Below are positions 1 to 5,421 of a DNA stretch of 5,982 nucleotides, one piece after another. Location: positions 1-5,982 of the forward strand of contig JAPSIU010000181.1 in the NCBI GenBank assembly GCA_031178565.1, read 5' to 3'. Numbering within the stretch: the first letter of the stretch is position 1; every line of letters begins with the position of its first letter. Below the pieces are notes generated by a model, which worked only from the letters and a program-made list of their open reading frames with translations, was not told where the DNA came from and searched no databases. The stretch is from Leucobacter sp. GTDB taxonomy: Bacteria; Actinomycetota; Actinomycetes; Actinomycetales; Microbacteriaceae. A program made the position numbers and the translations under genes.

Positions 1-1552
1 AGTGGCCCAGCACGAGCTCCTCCTCCGGCAGCGCCGCCACGGCGCTCAGCAGGGGGGCGTAGAAGATCTTCAGGTGGAGATCCCGCACCTCTCGCTTCAC
101 CCGCTCCCAGAAGCCGAGCAGCGCGGGACCGTTCTCGGCGAGCATGCTGGCGCGGGCGAGCACGCGCAGCCCCTCCTCGTCGCGCGGCATGATCGCGGTC
201 CGCCGGAGTTCGCGCAGCTGCAGGCGGTGCTCGAGCACTCGCAGCCTCCGGTAGTCGGCCGCGAGACGATCCCCGTCGCCGCGCGCGACGTACCCGCCCT
301 CGACGAGGGCGCGAAGCGCGGGAAGCGTGCCGCGGAGATGCAGTCGCTCGTCGTACTGACCGTGCACGAGCTGCAGCAGCTGCACGCTGAACTCGATGTC
401 GCGGAGCCCCCCGGGGCCGAGCTTCAGCTGCACCTCCAGCTCGTCGTCGGCGATGTGCTCGGTGACCCTCTGCCGCATGCGCTGCACCGACCCGACGAAG
501 TCCTCGCGCGACGAAGACGCCCAGACGAGATGTCTCGTCCGATCCACGAACTCCTCTCCGAGCGCGACGTCGCCGGCCAGGGGCCGCGCCTTCAGCAGCG
601 CCTGGAACTCCCAGGCCTTCGCCCAGCGCTCGTAGTAGCTGAGCATGGAGCCCAGTGTGCGCACGAGGGCGCCGTGACGCCCTTCGGGGCGAAGGTTCGC
701 GTCCAACTGCCACAGCGGGGGCTCGATACCGGGATCGTGGATCCCGCGCATCGTCTCGCTCGCGAGCCGTGTGGCGATCCTGATCAGCGCGTCCGCGTCG
801 AGCACCTCGTCGTTCGAGCTCTCCGCGATGAAGACGACGTCGACGTCGGAGACGACGTTCAGTTCTTCGGCGCCGCACTTCCCCATCGCCACGATCGCGA
901 GTCGGACCGCCGCGAGTCGCTCCGCCGAGACCGGCGGGCCGGAGGCGCCGTTCTCCAGCGACGCGCGGGCCACGATCAGGGCGGCCTCGATCGCCGCTCC
1001 CGCGAGCGCGGACAGCGCGGCCGCGACCTCCTCGAAGGCCTCGGTCGCCCGCCCCTCGAGCCCGCATCGCAGGTCGTGCAGCATCAGTTCGGCGAGCAGT
1101 TCCCGGTACCGCACGCGCAGCGCGTTCCAGCCGGCCTCCCCCGGGAGCGCATCGCCCGTTCCGGCGTCGACGACCGATGAGGCGAGCTCGGAGCGCGCCT
1201 CGTCGGTCGGGACGACGCGGCCGCCCCTCGCCAGGATCTCCCCCAGCCGCCCGGGCTGCCTGGCGAAGAAGTCGCCGAGGGCCGGAGACGCCCCGAAGAG
1301 CAGGCAGAGCCGTTCCAGCCCCGCGTCGTCCAGCTGCCGGAGCACACTCGGGTGGCGTTCCGCGAGATGCCGTGCGCGCGTCAGCGCCGCATCGGGATCG
1401 GCGGCCCGGGAGAACGCGACGAGGAGCGCCCCGGCCGAAGCCCCCAGCTCTCCGGCCAGCTCGTCCAGCTGCGCCCGTGAGCTCGTGAGCTCCTGGAACC
1501 CCGCCCGAGCCAGGTCCGCGAGCTTCAGCTCGTTCTGCCGCCCCGCTGCCAT
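1..1552 (-). CDS. glnE: Bifunctional glutamine synthetase adenylyltransferase/adenylyl-removing enzyme GlnE, N-terminal part
   Basis: GlnE is the cytoplasmic enzyme that adenylylates and deadenylylates glutamine synthetase according to nitrogen status. Reading the minus strand from an ATG at 1552-1550 gives 517 uninterrupted residues that leave the window at position 1. The full family protein is about 1000 residues, so this is the N-terminal, deadenylylating half. The nucleotidyltransferase signature is clear: MGKCGAEELN at about residues 223-232, followed by SDVDVVF with the two metal-binding aspartates at 236 and 238. A second family motif, LGPGGLRDIEFSVQ, lies near positions 382-423. The start was chosen because it begins a typical GlnE N-terminus (MAAGRQNELKLADLARAGF) and lies 9 bases after the glnA2 stop; only a weak GAG-type ribosome site precedes it. 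The short gap implies co-transcription and possibly translational coupling with glnA2. No frameshift is seen. Identification is near certain; the C-terminal adenylyltransferase half cannot be checked here. Confidence 0.97.
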   Translation of the reverse strand, partial: MAAGRQNELKLADLARAGFQELTSSRAQLDELAGELGASAGALLVAFSRAADPDAALTRARHLAERHPSVLRQLDDAGLERLCLLFGASPALGDFFARQPGRLGEILARGGRVVPTDEARSELASSVVDAGTGDALPGEAGWNALRVRYRELLAELMLHDLRCGLEGRATEAFEEVAAALSALAGAAIEAALIVARASLENGASGPPVSAERLAAVRLAIVAMGKCGAEELNVVSDVDVVFIAESSNDEVLDADALIRIATRLASETMRGIHDPGIEPPLWQLDANLRPEGRHGALVRTLGSMLSYYERWAKAWEFQALLKARPLAGDVALGEEFVDRTRHLVWASSSREDFVGSVQRMRQRVTEHIADDELEVQLKLGPGGLRDIEFSVQLLQLVHGQYDERLHLRGTLPALRALVEGGYVARGDGDRLAADYRRLRVLEHRLQLRELRRTAIMPRDEEGLRVLARASMLAENGPALLGFWERVKREVRDLHLKIFYAPLLSAVAALPEEELVLGH

Positions 1553-1561
1553 GCGCTCGTG

Positions 1562-2899
1562 TCAGACGGTGTCGAGCATCGACGAGAGCTCGTACGGCGT
1601 CACCTGGCTGCGGTACTCGGCGACCTCTCGGCGCTTGTCGCGGATCAGGTACGCGAACACCTGCTCGCCCAGCGTCTCGGCGACGAGTTCGGAGCGCTCC
1701 ATCACCGCGAGGGCGTGATCGAGGCTCGTCGGCAGCGGGTCGAAGCCCATCGCGTGCCGCTCGCCGTCGCTCAGCGCCCAGACGTTGTTCTCGGCCTCCG
1801 GCGGGAGTTCGTACTCCTCCTTGATGCCCTTGAGGCCGGCGGCGAGCAGCACCGAGAAACCGAGGTAGGGGTTCACGGCGCTGTCCATGCCGCGGTACTC
1901 GACGCGCGCCGCACCGCCTTTGCCGGGCTTGTACATCGGAACGCGCACGAGCGCGGAACGGTTGTTGTGCCCCCAGCTGACGAAGGACGGGGCCTCGTCT
2001 CCGCCCCACAGCCGCTTGTAGGAGTTGATGTACTGATTGGTGATGGCCGTGATCTCGGGCGCGTGGCGCAGCAGGCCCGCGACGAAGCGACGGCCGGTCT
2101 GCGAGAGCTGATACTTCGCACCGGGATCGTAGAAGGCGTTCGAGTCTCCCTCGAACAGCGAGACGTGCGTGTGCATCCCCGATCCGGGCTGGCCCACGAG
2201 CGGCTTCGGCATGAAGGTCGCGTGCACGCCCTGCGAGATCGCGACCTCCTTCACGACCGTGCGGAAGGTCATGATGTTGTCGGCGGTCGTCAGCGCGTCG
2301 GCGTAACGGAGGTCGATCTCGTTCTGGCCCGGCCCCGCCTCGTGGTGGCTGAACTCGACCGAGATGCCGAGATCCTCGAGCATGTTGACGCTCTCGCGAC
2401 GGAAGTCGTGCGCGGTGCCGCCCGGCACGTTGTCGAAGTAGCCGGCGCGGTCCACGGGAATGGGGCCCTCGGTGCCGAAGTCCTTGGACCGCAGCAGGTA
2501 GAACTCGATCTCGGGGTGGGTGTAGAAGGTGAAGCCCTGCTCTGCGGCGAGGGCGAGGGTGCGCTTCAGCACGTTGCGGGGGTCTGCGACCGCGGGTTCG
2601 CCGTTGGGCGTGCGGATGTCGCAGAACATCCGAGCGGTCGGTTCGAGCTGACTGCGCCACGGCAGGAGCTGGAAGGTCGACGGATCCGGAACGGCAACGA
2701 GATCGGATTCGTACGCGCGGGTCAGCCCCTCGATGGCGGAACCGTCGAAGCCGATCCCCTCGCTGAACGCCCCCTCGACCTCGGCCGGGGCGAGCGCCAC
2801 CGACTTCAGCGTGCCGGACACATCGGTGAACCACAGGCGCACGAACCTGACGCCGCGCTCCTCGATGGTGCGAAGAACAAAATCGCGCTGTTTACTCAC
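1562..2899 (-). CDS. glnA2: Glutamine synthetase-like enzyme GlnA2 (type I, alpha-like)
   Basis: This 445-residue protein belongs to the type I glutamine synthetase family, which ligates glutamate to an amine using ATP. It resembles actinobacterial GlnA2 rather than the roughly 475-residue GlnA1. The beta-grasp domain carries FDGSAIEG (residues 51-58). The catalytic domain has HPEIEF metal ligands E130/E132, E187 and E194 around GPGQNEI, GSGMHTH with H243, NSYKRL with R296, the flap glutamate E302 in GDEAP, NNRSALVRVP (311-320) and E334/R336 in RVEYR. The GS I-beta adenylylation tyrosine is replaced by W374 (NVWALS). The serine equivalent to E. coli S53 of the ammonium pocket is A55, although D52 and Y154 remain. 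The motif after RVEYR reads GMDSAVNPYL rather than the usual PDP form. It starts at GTG 2899, with GGAG at 2905-2908 five bases upstream. glnE follows directly. Some actinobacterial GlnA2/GlnA3 enzymes are gamma-glutamylpolyamine synthetases, so the substrate here is uncertain. Confidence 0.95.
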   Translation of the reverse strand: MSKQRDFVLRTIEERGVRFVRLWFTDVSGTLKSVALAPAEVEGAFSEGIGFDGSAIEGLTRAYESDLVAVPDPSTFQLLPWRSQLEPTARMFCDIRTPNGEPAVADPRNVLKRTLALAAEQGFTFYTHPEIEFYLLRSKDFGTEGPIPVDRAGYFDNVPGGTAHDFRRESVNMLEDLGISVEFSHHEAGPGQNEIDLRYADALTTADNIMTFRTVVKEVAISQGVHATFMPKPLVGQPGSGMHTHVSLFEGDSNAFYDPGAKYQLSQTGRRFVAGLLRHAPEITAITNQYINSYKRLWGGDEAPSFVSWGHNNRSALVRVPMYKPGKGGAARVEYRGMDSAVNPYLGFSVLLAAGLKGIKEEYELPPEAENNVWALSDGERHAMGFDPLPTSLDHALAVMERSELVAETLGEQVFAYLIRDKRREVAEYRSQVTPYELSSMLDTV

Positions 2900-2934
2900 A
2901 CCCGCTCCGTTCGCTCAGGACGTCTGCCCCGATC

Positions 2935-2940
2935 AGACTA
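2935..2940 (-). promoter_or_regulatory. Candidate -10 box of the glnA2-glnE operon
   Basis: The minus strand reads TAGTCT, which fits the actinobacterial TANNNT -10 pattern. It would place the transcript start near 2928 and give a leader of about 28 bases containing the GGAG ribosome site of glnA2. No convincing TTGAC-type -35 lies 16-18 bases upstream, which would suit an activator-dependent promoter. This is a pattern match only. Confidence 0.45.
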
Positions 2941-2950
2941 CCGTCCGACG

Positions 2951-2966
2951 GTGACGATCGTGTTAC
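2951..2966 (-). promoter_or_regulatory. Candidate GlnR-type nitrogen-control box upstream of glnA2
   Basis: The minus strand reads GTAAC-ACGATC-GTCAC. This fits the actinobacterial GlnR pattern of two GTNAC-like half-sites six bases apart (AC-n9-AC), although the second half-site differs from the GAAAC often preferred. It lies about 10 bases upstream of the candidate -10 box, over the -35 region of a nitrogen-metabolism operon, which is a sensible place for such a regulator. The genome's nitrogen regulator is unknown from this window. Microbacteriaceae may instead use another regulator such as AmtR, whose site looks different. Confidence 0.35.
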
Positions 2967-3006
2967 AGGATCGACGGAGGACGACGAGCCGCCGGAGCCC
3001 CGGGGA

Positions 3007-3213
3007 TCAGCGATCCTCGGCCTCTTCCTCCTCGGCCCACTTGCGCGCCCGCTCCGCGACGATCTCGTTCGCTCTCGCCGCCTCCTCGCGCGTGGAGAAG
3101 GGGCCCACGCGATCGACCGACAGCGACTGCGGTCCCTCCTCGACCTGACCCGTGCGGGTGTTGAACCAGTACGTCTCCTCGGGATCTTCGATTCCCCAGT
3201 CGCGCTTGCTCAT
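3007..3213 (-). CDS. Small conserved actinobacterial protein, often annotated SPOR domain-containing
   Basis: This 68-residue acidic protein matches a short actinobacterial family recognised from its core: YWFNTRTGQVEEGPQS (residues 15-30), then DRVGPFSTREEAARA (34-48), and a charged helical tail ending in a run of glutamates. Databases usually label such proteins SPOR domain-containing because the GPF-STREEA segment resembles the end of a SPOR repeat. A full peptidoglycan-binding SPOR domain is about 70 residues with N-terminal strands, so this label may reflect only local likeness. There is no signal peptide or membrane segment, so the protein is expected in the cytoplasm. The ATG at 3213-3211 is preceded by a good ribosome site, GGAGAGGAA, with 7 bases between. 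It diverges from map across 59 bases and lies 107 bases upstream of glnA2 on the same strand. Its function is unknown. That it is a real gene is well supported by the family match and ribosome site. Confidence 0.85.
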   Translation of the reverse strand: MSKRDWGIEDPEETYWFNTRTGQVEEGPQSLSVDRVGPFSTREEAARANEIVAERARKWAEEEEAEDR

Positions 3214-3220
3214 GGCATCG

Positions 3221-3229
3221 TTCCTCTCC
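3221..3229 (-). promoter_or_regulatory. Ribosome binding site of the 68-residue small gene
   Basis: The minus strand reads GGAGAGGAA seven bases before the ATG at 3213. It is the strongest Shine-Dalgarno sequence I noted at any start in the window and supports both the reality and the start of this short gene. Confidence 0.75.
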
Positions 3230-3257
3230 GGTCGGCGGAACCGGTCGTCCGCCCCAC

Positions 3258-3270
3258 TCCTAGACTAGGA
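3258..3270. promoter_or_regulatory. Palindromic, probably bidirectional -10 element between map and the small gene
   Basis: The 13 bases TCCTAGACTAGGA form a perfect inverted repeat around a central A. On the plus strand it contains TAGACT (3261-3266), with six bases before the map ATG, so transcription would start at or next to A3273 and give a leaderless map mRNA. On the minus strand it contains TAGTCT (3267-3262), predicting a start near 3255 and a leader of about 41 bases for the small gene, which has its own ribosome site. No clear -35 is seen on the plus strand; CTGTAC at 3290-3285 is a weak -35 candidate for the minus strand. The palindrome could instead be an operator. Confidence 0.5.
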
Positions 3271-3272
3271 CC

Positions 3273-4142
3273 ATGCCATTCGATGTACAGGGCCGACTCG
3301 TCCCAGGAGCGGTCCCCTCCACCCGGAAGCCGCCGCCCTCCATCGTCAGACCTCCCTACGTCGGGCGTGCCGCGCCGCCCGCGTACTCTGGCGATAACAC
3401 CTATACGGAGGAGGAGATCGGCCGGATCCGCGCCTCCGGCCGGATCGCGTCGCGCGCGCTCGACGCGGTCGGCGAGGCCGTGCGCCCCGGTGTCACGACC
3501 GCCGAGCTGGATCGTGTGGCCTACGAGTCCGTCGTGTCGCAGGGCGCATACCCGTCGACCCTCGGCTACCGCGGCTATCCCGCTTCGAGCTGCACCTCCG
3601 TCAACGAGGTCATCTGTCACGGGATCCCCGACGACACGGTGCTCCGCGAGGGCGACATCGTCAACGTCGATGTCACGGCCTACCTGGACGGCTTCCACGG
3701 CGACACCAATCGCACGTTCCGCGTCGGGGAGGTCTCCGAGGAGGTGGATCTCCTGGTCGAGCGCACCCACGAGGCGATGATGCGCGGGATCAAGGCCGCG
3801 AAGCCGGGCCGTCAGGTGAACGTGATCGGGCGGGTCATCGAGACCTATGCGAAGCGCTTCGACTACGGCGTGGTCCGCGACTTCACCGGGCACGGGGTCG
3901 GTTCGTCGTTCCACACGGGCCTCATCATCCCGCACTACGACTCCGCTCCCGCCTACGCCGACGTGATCGTGCCCGGCATGGTGTTCACGGTCGAACCGAT
4001 GCTGACCCTCGGAACGCACGAGTGGGATCAGTGGGATGACGGCTGGACCGTGACGACCCGCGACGGATCCGTCACCGCGCAGTTCGAACACACGATCCTC
4101 GTGCGAGAGGACGGCTACGAGATTCTCACGGTATCGGAGTAG
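3273..4142 (+). CDS. map: Methionine aminopeptidase, type Ic (actinobacterial MetAP1c)
   Basis: This 289-residue cytoplasmic metalloenzyme removes the initiator methionine from nascent proteins. All hallmark residues are present: H116 in VICHGIPDD, metal ligands D133 (NVDVT) and D144 (HGDTNRTF), H207 (TGHGVG), H214, E241 (FTVEPM) and E272 (QFEHTI). The roughly 40-residue proline-rich N-terminal extension (RKPPPSIVRPPYVG, residues 18-31) is characteristic of class Ic enzymes such as M. tuberculosis MapB, and is proposed there to associate with the ribosome. T97 stands where E. coli Map has Cys59, as in the mycobacterial enzyme. The start at 3273 keeps this extension intact. AGGA lies only two bases upstream, too close for a normal Shine-Dalgarno, whereas a TAGACT -10 six bases before the ATG suggests a leaderless transcript. 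The gene diverges from the small gene and is convergent with rnpB. The ortholog assignment is firm; a second map gene elsewhere is possible. Confidence 0.97.
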   Translation: MPFDVQGRLVPGAVPSTRKPPPSIVRPPYVGRAAPPAYSGDNTYTEEEIGRIRASGRIASRALDAVGEAVRPGVTTAELDRVAYESVVSQGAYPSTLGYRGYPASSCTSVNEVICHGIPDDTVLREGDIVNVDVTAYLDGFHGDTNRTFRVGEVSEEVDLLVERTHEAMMRGIKAAKPGRQVNVIGRVIETYAKRFDYGVVRDFTGHGVGSSFHTGLIIPHYDSAPAYADVIVPGMVFTVEPMLTLGTHEWDQWDDGWTVTTRDGSVTAQFEHTILVREDGYEILTVSE

Positions 4143-4189
4143 CGGCTTGGGCTCGGGCAGGGCCCTGATCCGCCGTGCCGGTCTGAGGT

Positions 4190-4582
4190 GGAATGGGCCG
4201 GATCATACGCCGGGTTCTGTCCCGCACCGGCCCTGCGGCCGAGGCGGTGACGGTCATCTCTCTCGGGGCACTGTCGCCAGTACCCTCTAGCGGCCTACCC
4301 GAGGACTCGGCGGGGCGCGTCATCATCCTCTGTCTGGCCTTGCTCCGAACGAGGTTTACCTGGCCGCCCGTGTCACCACGAGCGCCGGTGGTCTCTTACA
4401 CCACCCTTTCACCCTTACCCGATCCGGCGAGCCGGTTCGGGCGGTCTGCTCTCTGTTGCACTTTCTCGCGGGTTGCCCCGGGTGGGCGTTACCCACCGTC
4501 CTCCCCTGCGGAGCCCGGACGTTCCTCGGTGCGATCGCCGCTTGCGCGGCGCCGCCACGCGACCGTCTCACCGACCCATTCC
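4190..4582 (-). ncRNA. rnpB: RNase P RNA, bacterial type A
   Basis: This is the catalytic RNA that, with the RnpA protein, trims the 5' leader of pre-tRNAs. Read on the minus strand, the conserved core appears in order: GAGGAACGTCCGGGCTCC (4527-4510), AGAGAGCAGACCGCCC (4454-4439), the GGTAAGGGTGAAAGGGTG element (about 4420-4403), AGATGACCGTCACC (about 4261-4248) and GACAGAACCCGGCGTA near the 3' end (4221-4206). The ends were set from helix P1: GGAATGGGTCGG (4582-4571) pairs with CCGGCCCATTCC (4201-4190) over 12 pairs with one G-U. The resulting length of 393 bases is normal for type A RNA. A TAGACT -10 seven bases upstream of 4582 agrees with this 5' end. Open reading frames overlapping this interval are artefacts. 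No U-tract terminator is visible between rnpB and map. Exact mature ends are uncertain by a few bases. Confidence 0.96.
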
Positions 4583-4589
4583 GGGATCC

Positions 4590-4595
4590 AGTCTA
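4590..4595 (-). promoter_or_regulatory. Candidate -10 box of rnpB
   Basis: The minus strand reads TAGACT, followed by seven bases and then G4582, the first base of the P1 helix. The spacing independently supports the predicted RNA 5' end. No clear -35 is recognised 16-18 bases upstream. The box lies in the short gap after the zinc-ribbon-family gene, so read-through from that gene is also possible. Confidence 0.55.
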
Positions 4596-4632
4596 CTCCG
4601 CCTCGGCGACTGAACGTGCAGAGCCTCTCCCG

Positions 4633-5358
4633 TTACTCGTCCACCCGGATCAGGATCGCGCCCGTTCCGGGGCAGAACACGATCTCGTCGGGAGCGGTCG
4701 CGCGGATATCGCTGAGTTCGGCGGGTGCGAGCGCCATGTTGCTCGCCTCGGATACGTTGCCCCGCAGCCTCGCCGCGCCGACCCCGACGCGTGCGCGGAG
4801 CTCCTCGTAGAGCTCGATCAGCTCGCGCTGGATCTCGGCCGCGACATCGGCCCGCTCCTCTAGGTTCGACGAGATCTCACTGTCGAGACGCTTCTCGGCG
4901 TCGTCGATCCGGGTCTGGATCGCGGCGCGCCGCTCGTCGACGCTCCCGAGCCGCTGCTGGGCCTCAGCGAAGGCCGCCTGCGCCTGCTCCTGCGCCTCCA
5001 TGATCTCGAGTTCACGGTCCTCGAGATCAGCTTGACGGCGCGTCAGCGTCTCGAGCTCGCTCTGCAGCGCCTGCGCCTCCTTGCTCGAGGTGCTGACGCT
5101 CAGCAGCTGCTGGTCGCGGTCGCGGCGCTGCTGCACCATCGCGACGTCGGCCTCGATGCGCTCGAGCTCGGCGCGCTGCGTGTCGAGCTCGCGCTGCGCT
5201 CGCATGAAATGATCGCGGGCCTCGCCCGCCTCTCCGCTCAGCCCCTCGAGCTCCGCTCGCTCGGGCAGCGTCGACCGCTTGCGCCGCAGCCGAGCCACGG
5301 TGTTGTCGAGATCCTGGAGATCGAGCAGCAGACGTTGCTGGCGGGGACTGGCCTTCAT
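4633..5358 (-). CDS. Coiled-coil protein of the C4-type zinc-ribbon (CT398/DUF164-like) family, zinc site degenerate
   Basis: This 241-residue soluble protein has two parts. Residues 1-190 are almost wholly charged heptad-like helix (for example LQDLDNTVARLRRKRSTLPE near the start), predicted to form a long antiparallel coiled-coil hairpin. Residues 191-241 align with the family's C-terminal zinc ribbon: ARLRGNVSEASNMALAPAEL, then IRATAPDEIVFCPGTGAILI. In typical members the ribbon has two CxxC pairs. Here the first pair appears as S203 and S206 (SEAS for CEGC), and the second retains only C229, with T232 in place of the last cysteine. Zinc binding is therefore unlikely although the fold may persist. 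The family's role is not settled; links to secretion or flagellar apparatus in other phyla do not transfer here. The ATG at 5358 lacks a clear ribosome site but has a TAGGCT -10 seven bases upstream, suggesting a leaderless mRNA. It sits between nif3 and rnpB, a conserved actinobacterial arrangement. Confidence 0.9.
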   Translation of the reverse strand: MKASPRQQRLLLDLQDLDNTVARLRRKRSTLPERAELEGLSGEAGEARDHFMRAQRELDTQRAELERIEADVAMVQQRRDRDQQLLSVSTSSKEAQALQSELETLTRRQADLEDRELEIMEAQEQAQAAFAEAQQRLGSVDERRAAIQTRIDDAEKRLDSEISSNLEERADVAAEIQRELIELYEELRARVGVGAARLRGNVSEASNMALAPAELSDIRATAPDEIVFCPGTGAILIRVDE

Positions 5359-5365
5359 GGCTGCA

Positions 5366-5371
5366 AGCCTA
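5366..5371 (-). promoter_or_regulatory. Candidate leaderless -10 box of the zinc-ribbon-family gene
   Basis: The minus strand reads TAGGCT (TANNNT type), followed by seven bases and then the ATG at 5358. Transcription starting at that A would give a leaderless mRNA, consistent with the absence of a Shine-Dalgarno sequence. It lies in the 63-base gap after the nif3-like gene, where I see no convincing terminator hairpin. Confidence 0.4.
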
Positions 5372-5421
5372 GTGCACGGGAACCGGGCTCCAGGAGCGAC
5401 GGCTCGAGGGCGGATGGACAG

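Noticed and set aside
2..1180. Long plus-strand open frame of 392 codons
   Set aside because: It is antisense to glnE, whose minus-strand frame shows strong family motifs. The translated plus frame is Arg/His/Leu-rich with no recognisable domain, as expected for antisense frames in high-GC DNA.
2980..3006. CCCCGGGG and GGCTCCGGCGGCTC repeats after the small gene as a terminator
   Set aside because: They have no stable stem with a loop of reasonable size and no U-run. GC-rich palindromes of this length are expected by chance here.
1559..3148. Plus-strand open frame of 529 codons, the longest in the window
   Set aside because: It is the antisense shadow of glnA2 and runs on across the glnA2 leader into the small gene. 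The minus-strand glnA2 has all glutamine synthetase catalytic motifs.
3210..4091. Minus-strand open frame of 293 codons opposite map
   Set aside because: map on the plus strand carries all metal ligands. The antisense frame has no family resemblance.
4158..4167. CAGGGCCCTG palindrome between map and rnpB as a shared terminator
   Set aside because: It has no loop bases and no T-tract on either strand, so it does not make a usable intrinsic terminator. The nearby GGCA/TGCC pairing is too short.
4193..4810. Plus-strand frames, and short minus-strand frames, over 4126-4863
   Set aside because: They overlap rnpB, whose conserved RNA core and P1 pairing are unambiguous, or lie antisense to the zinc-ribbon-family gene. 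Their composition is Ser/Arg/Pro-rich without domains.
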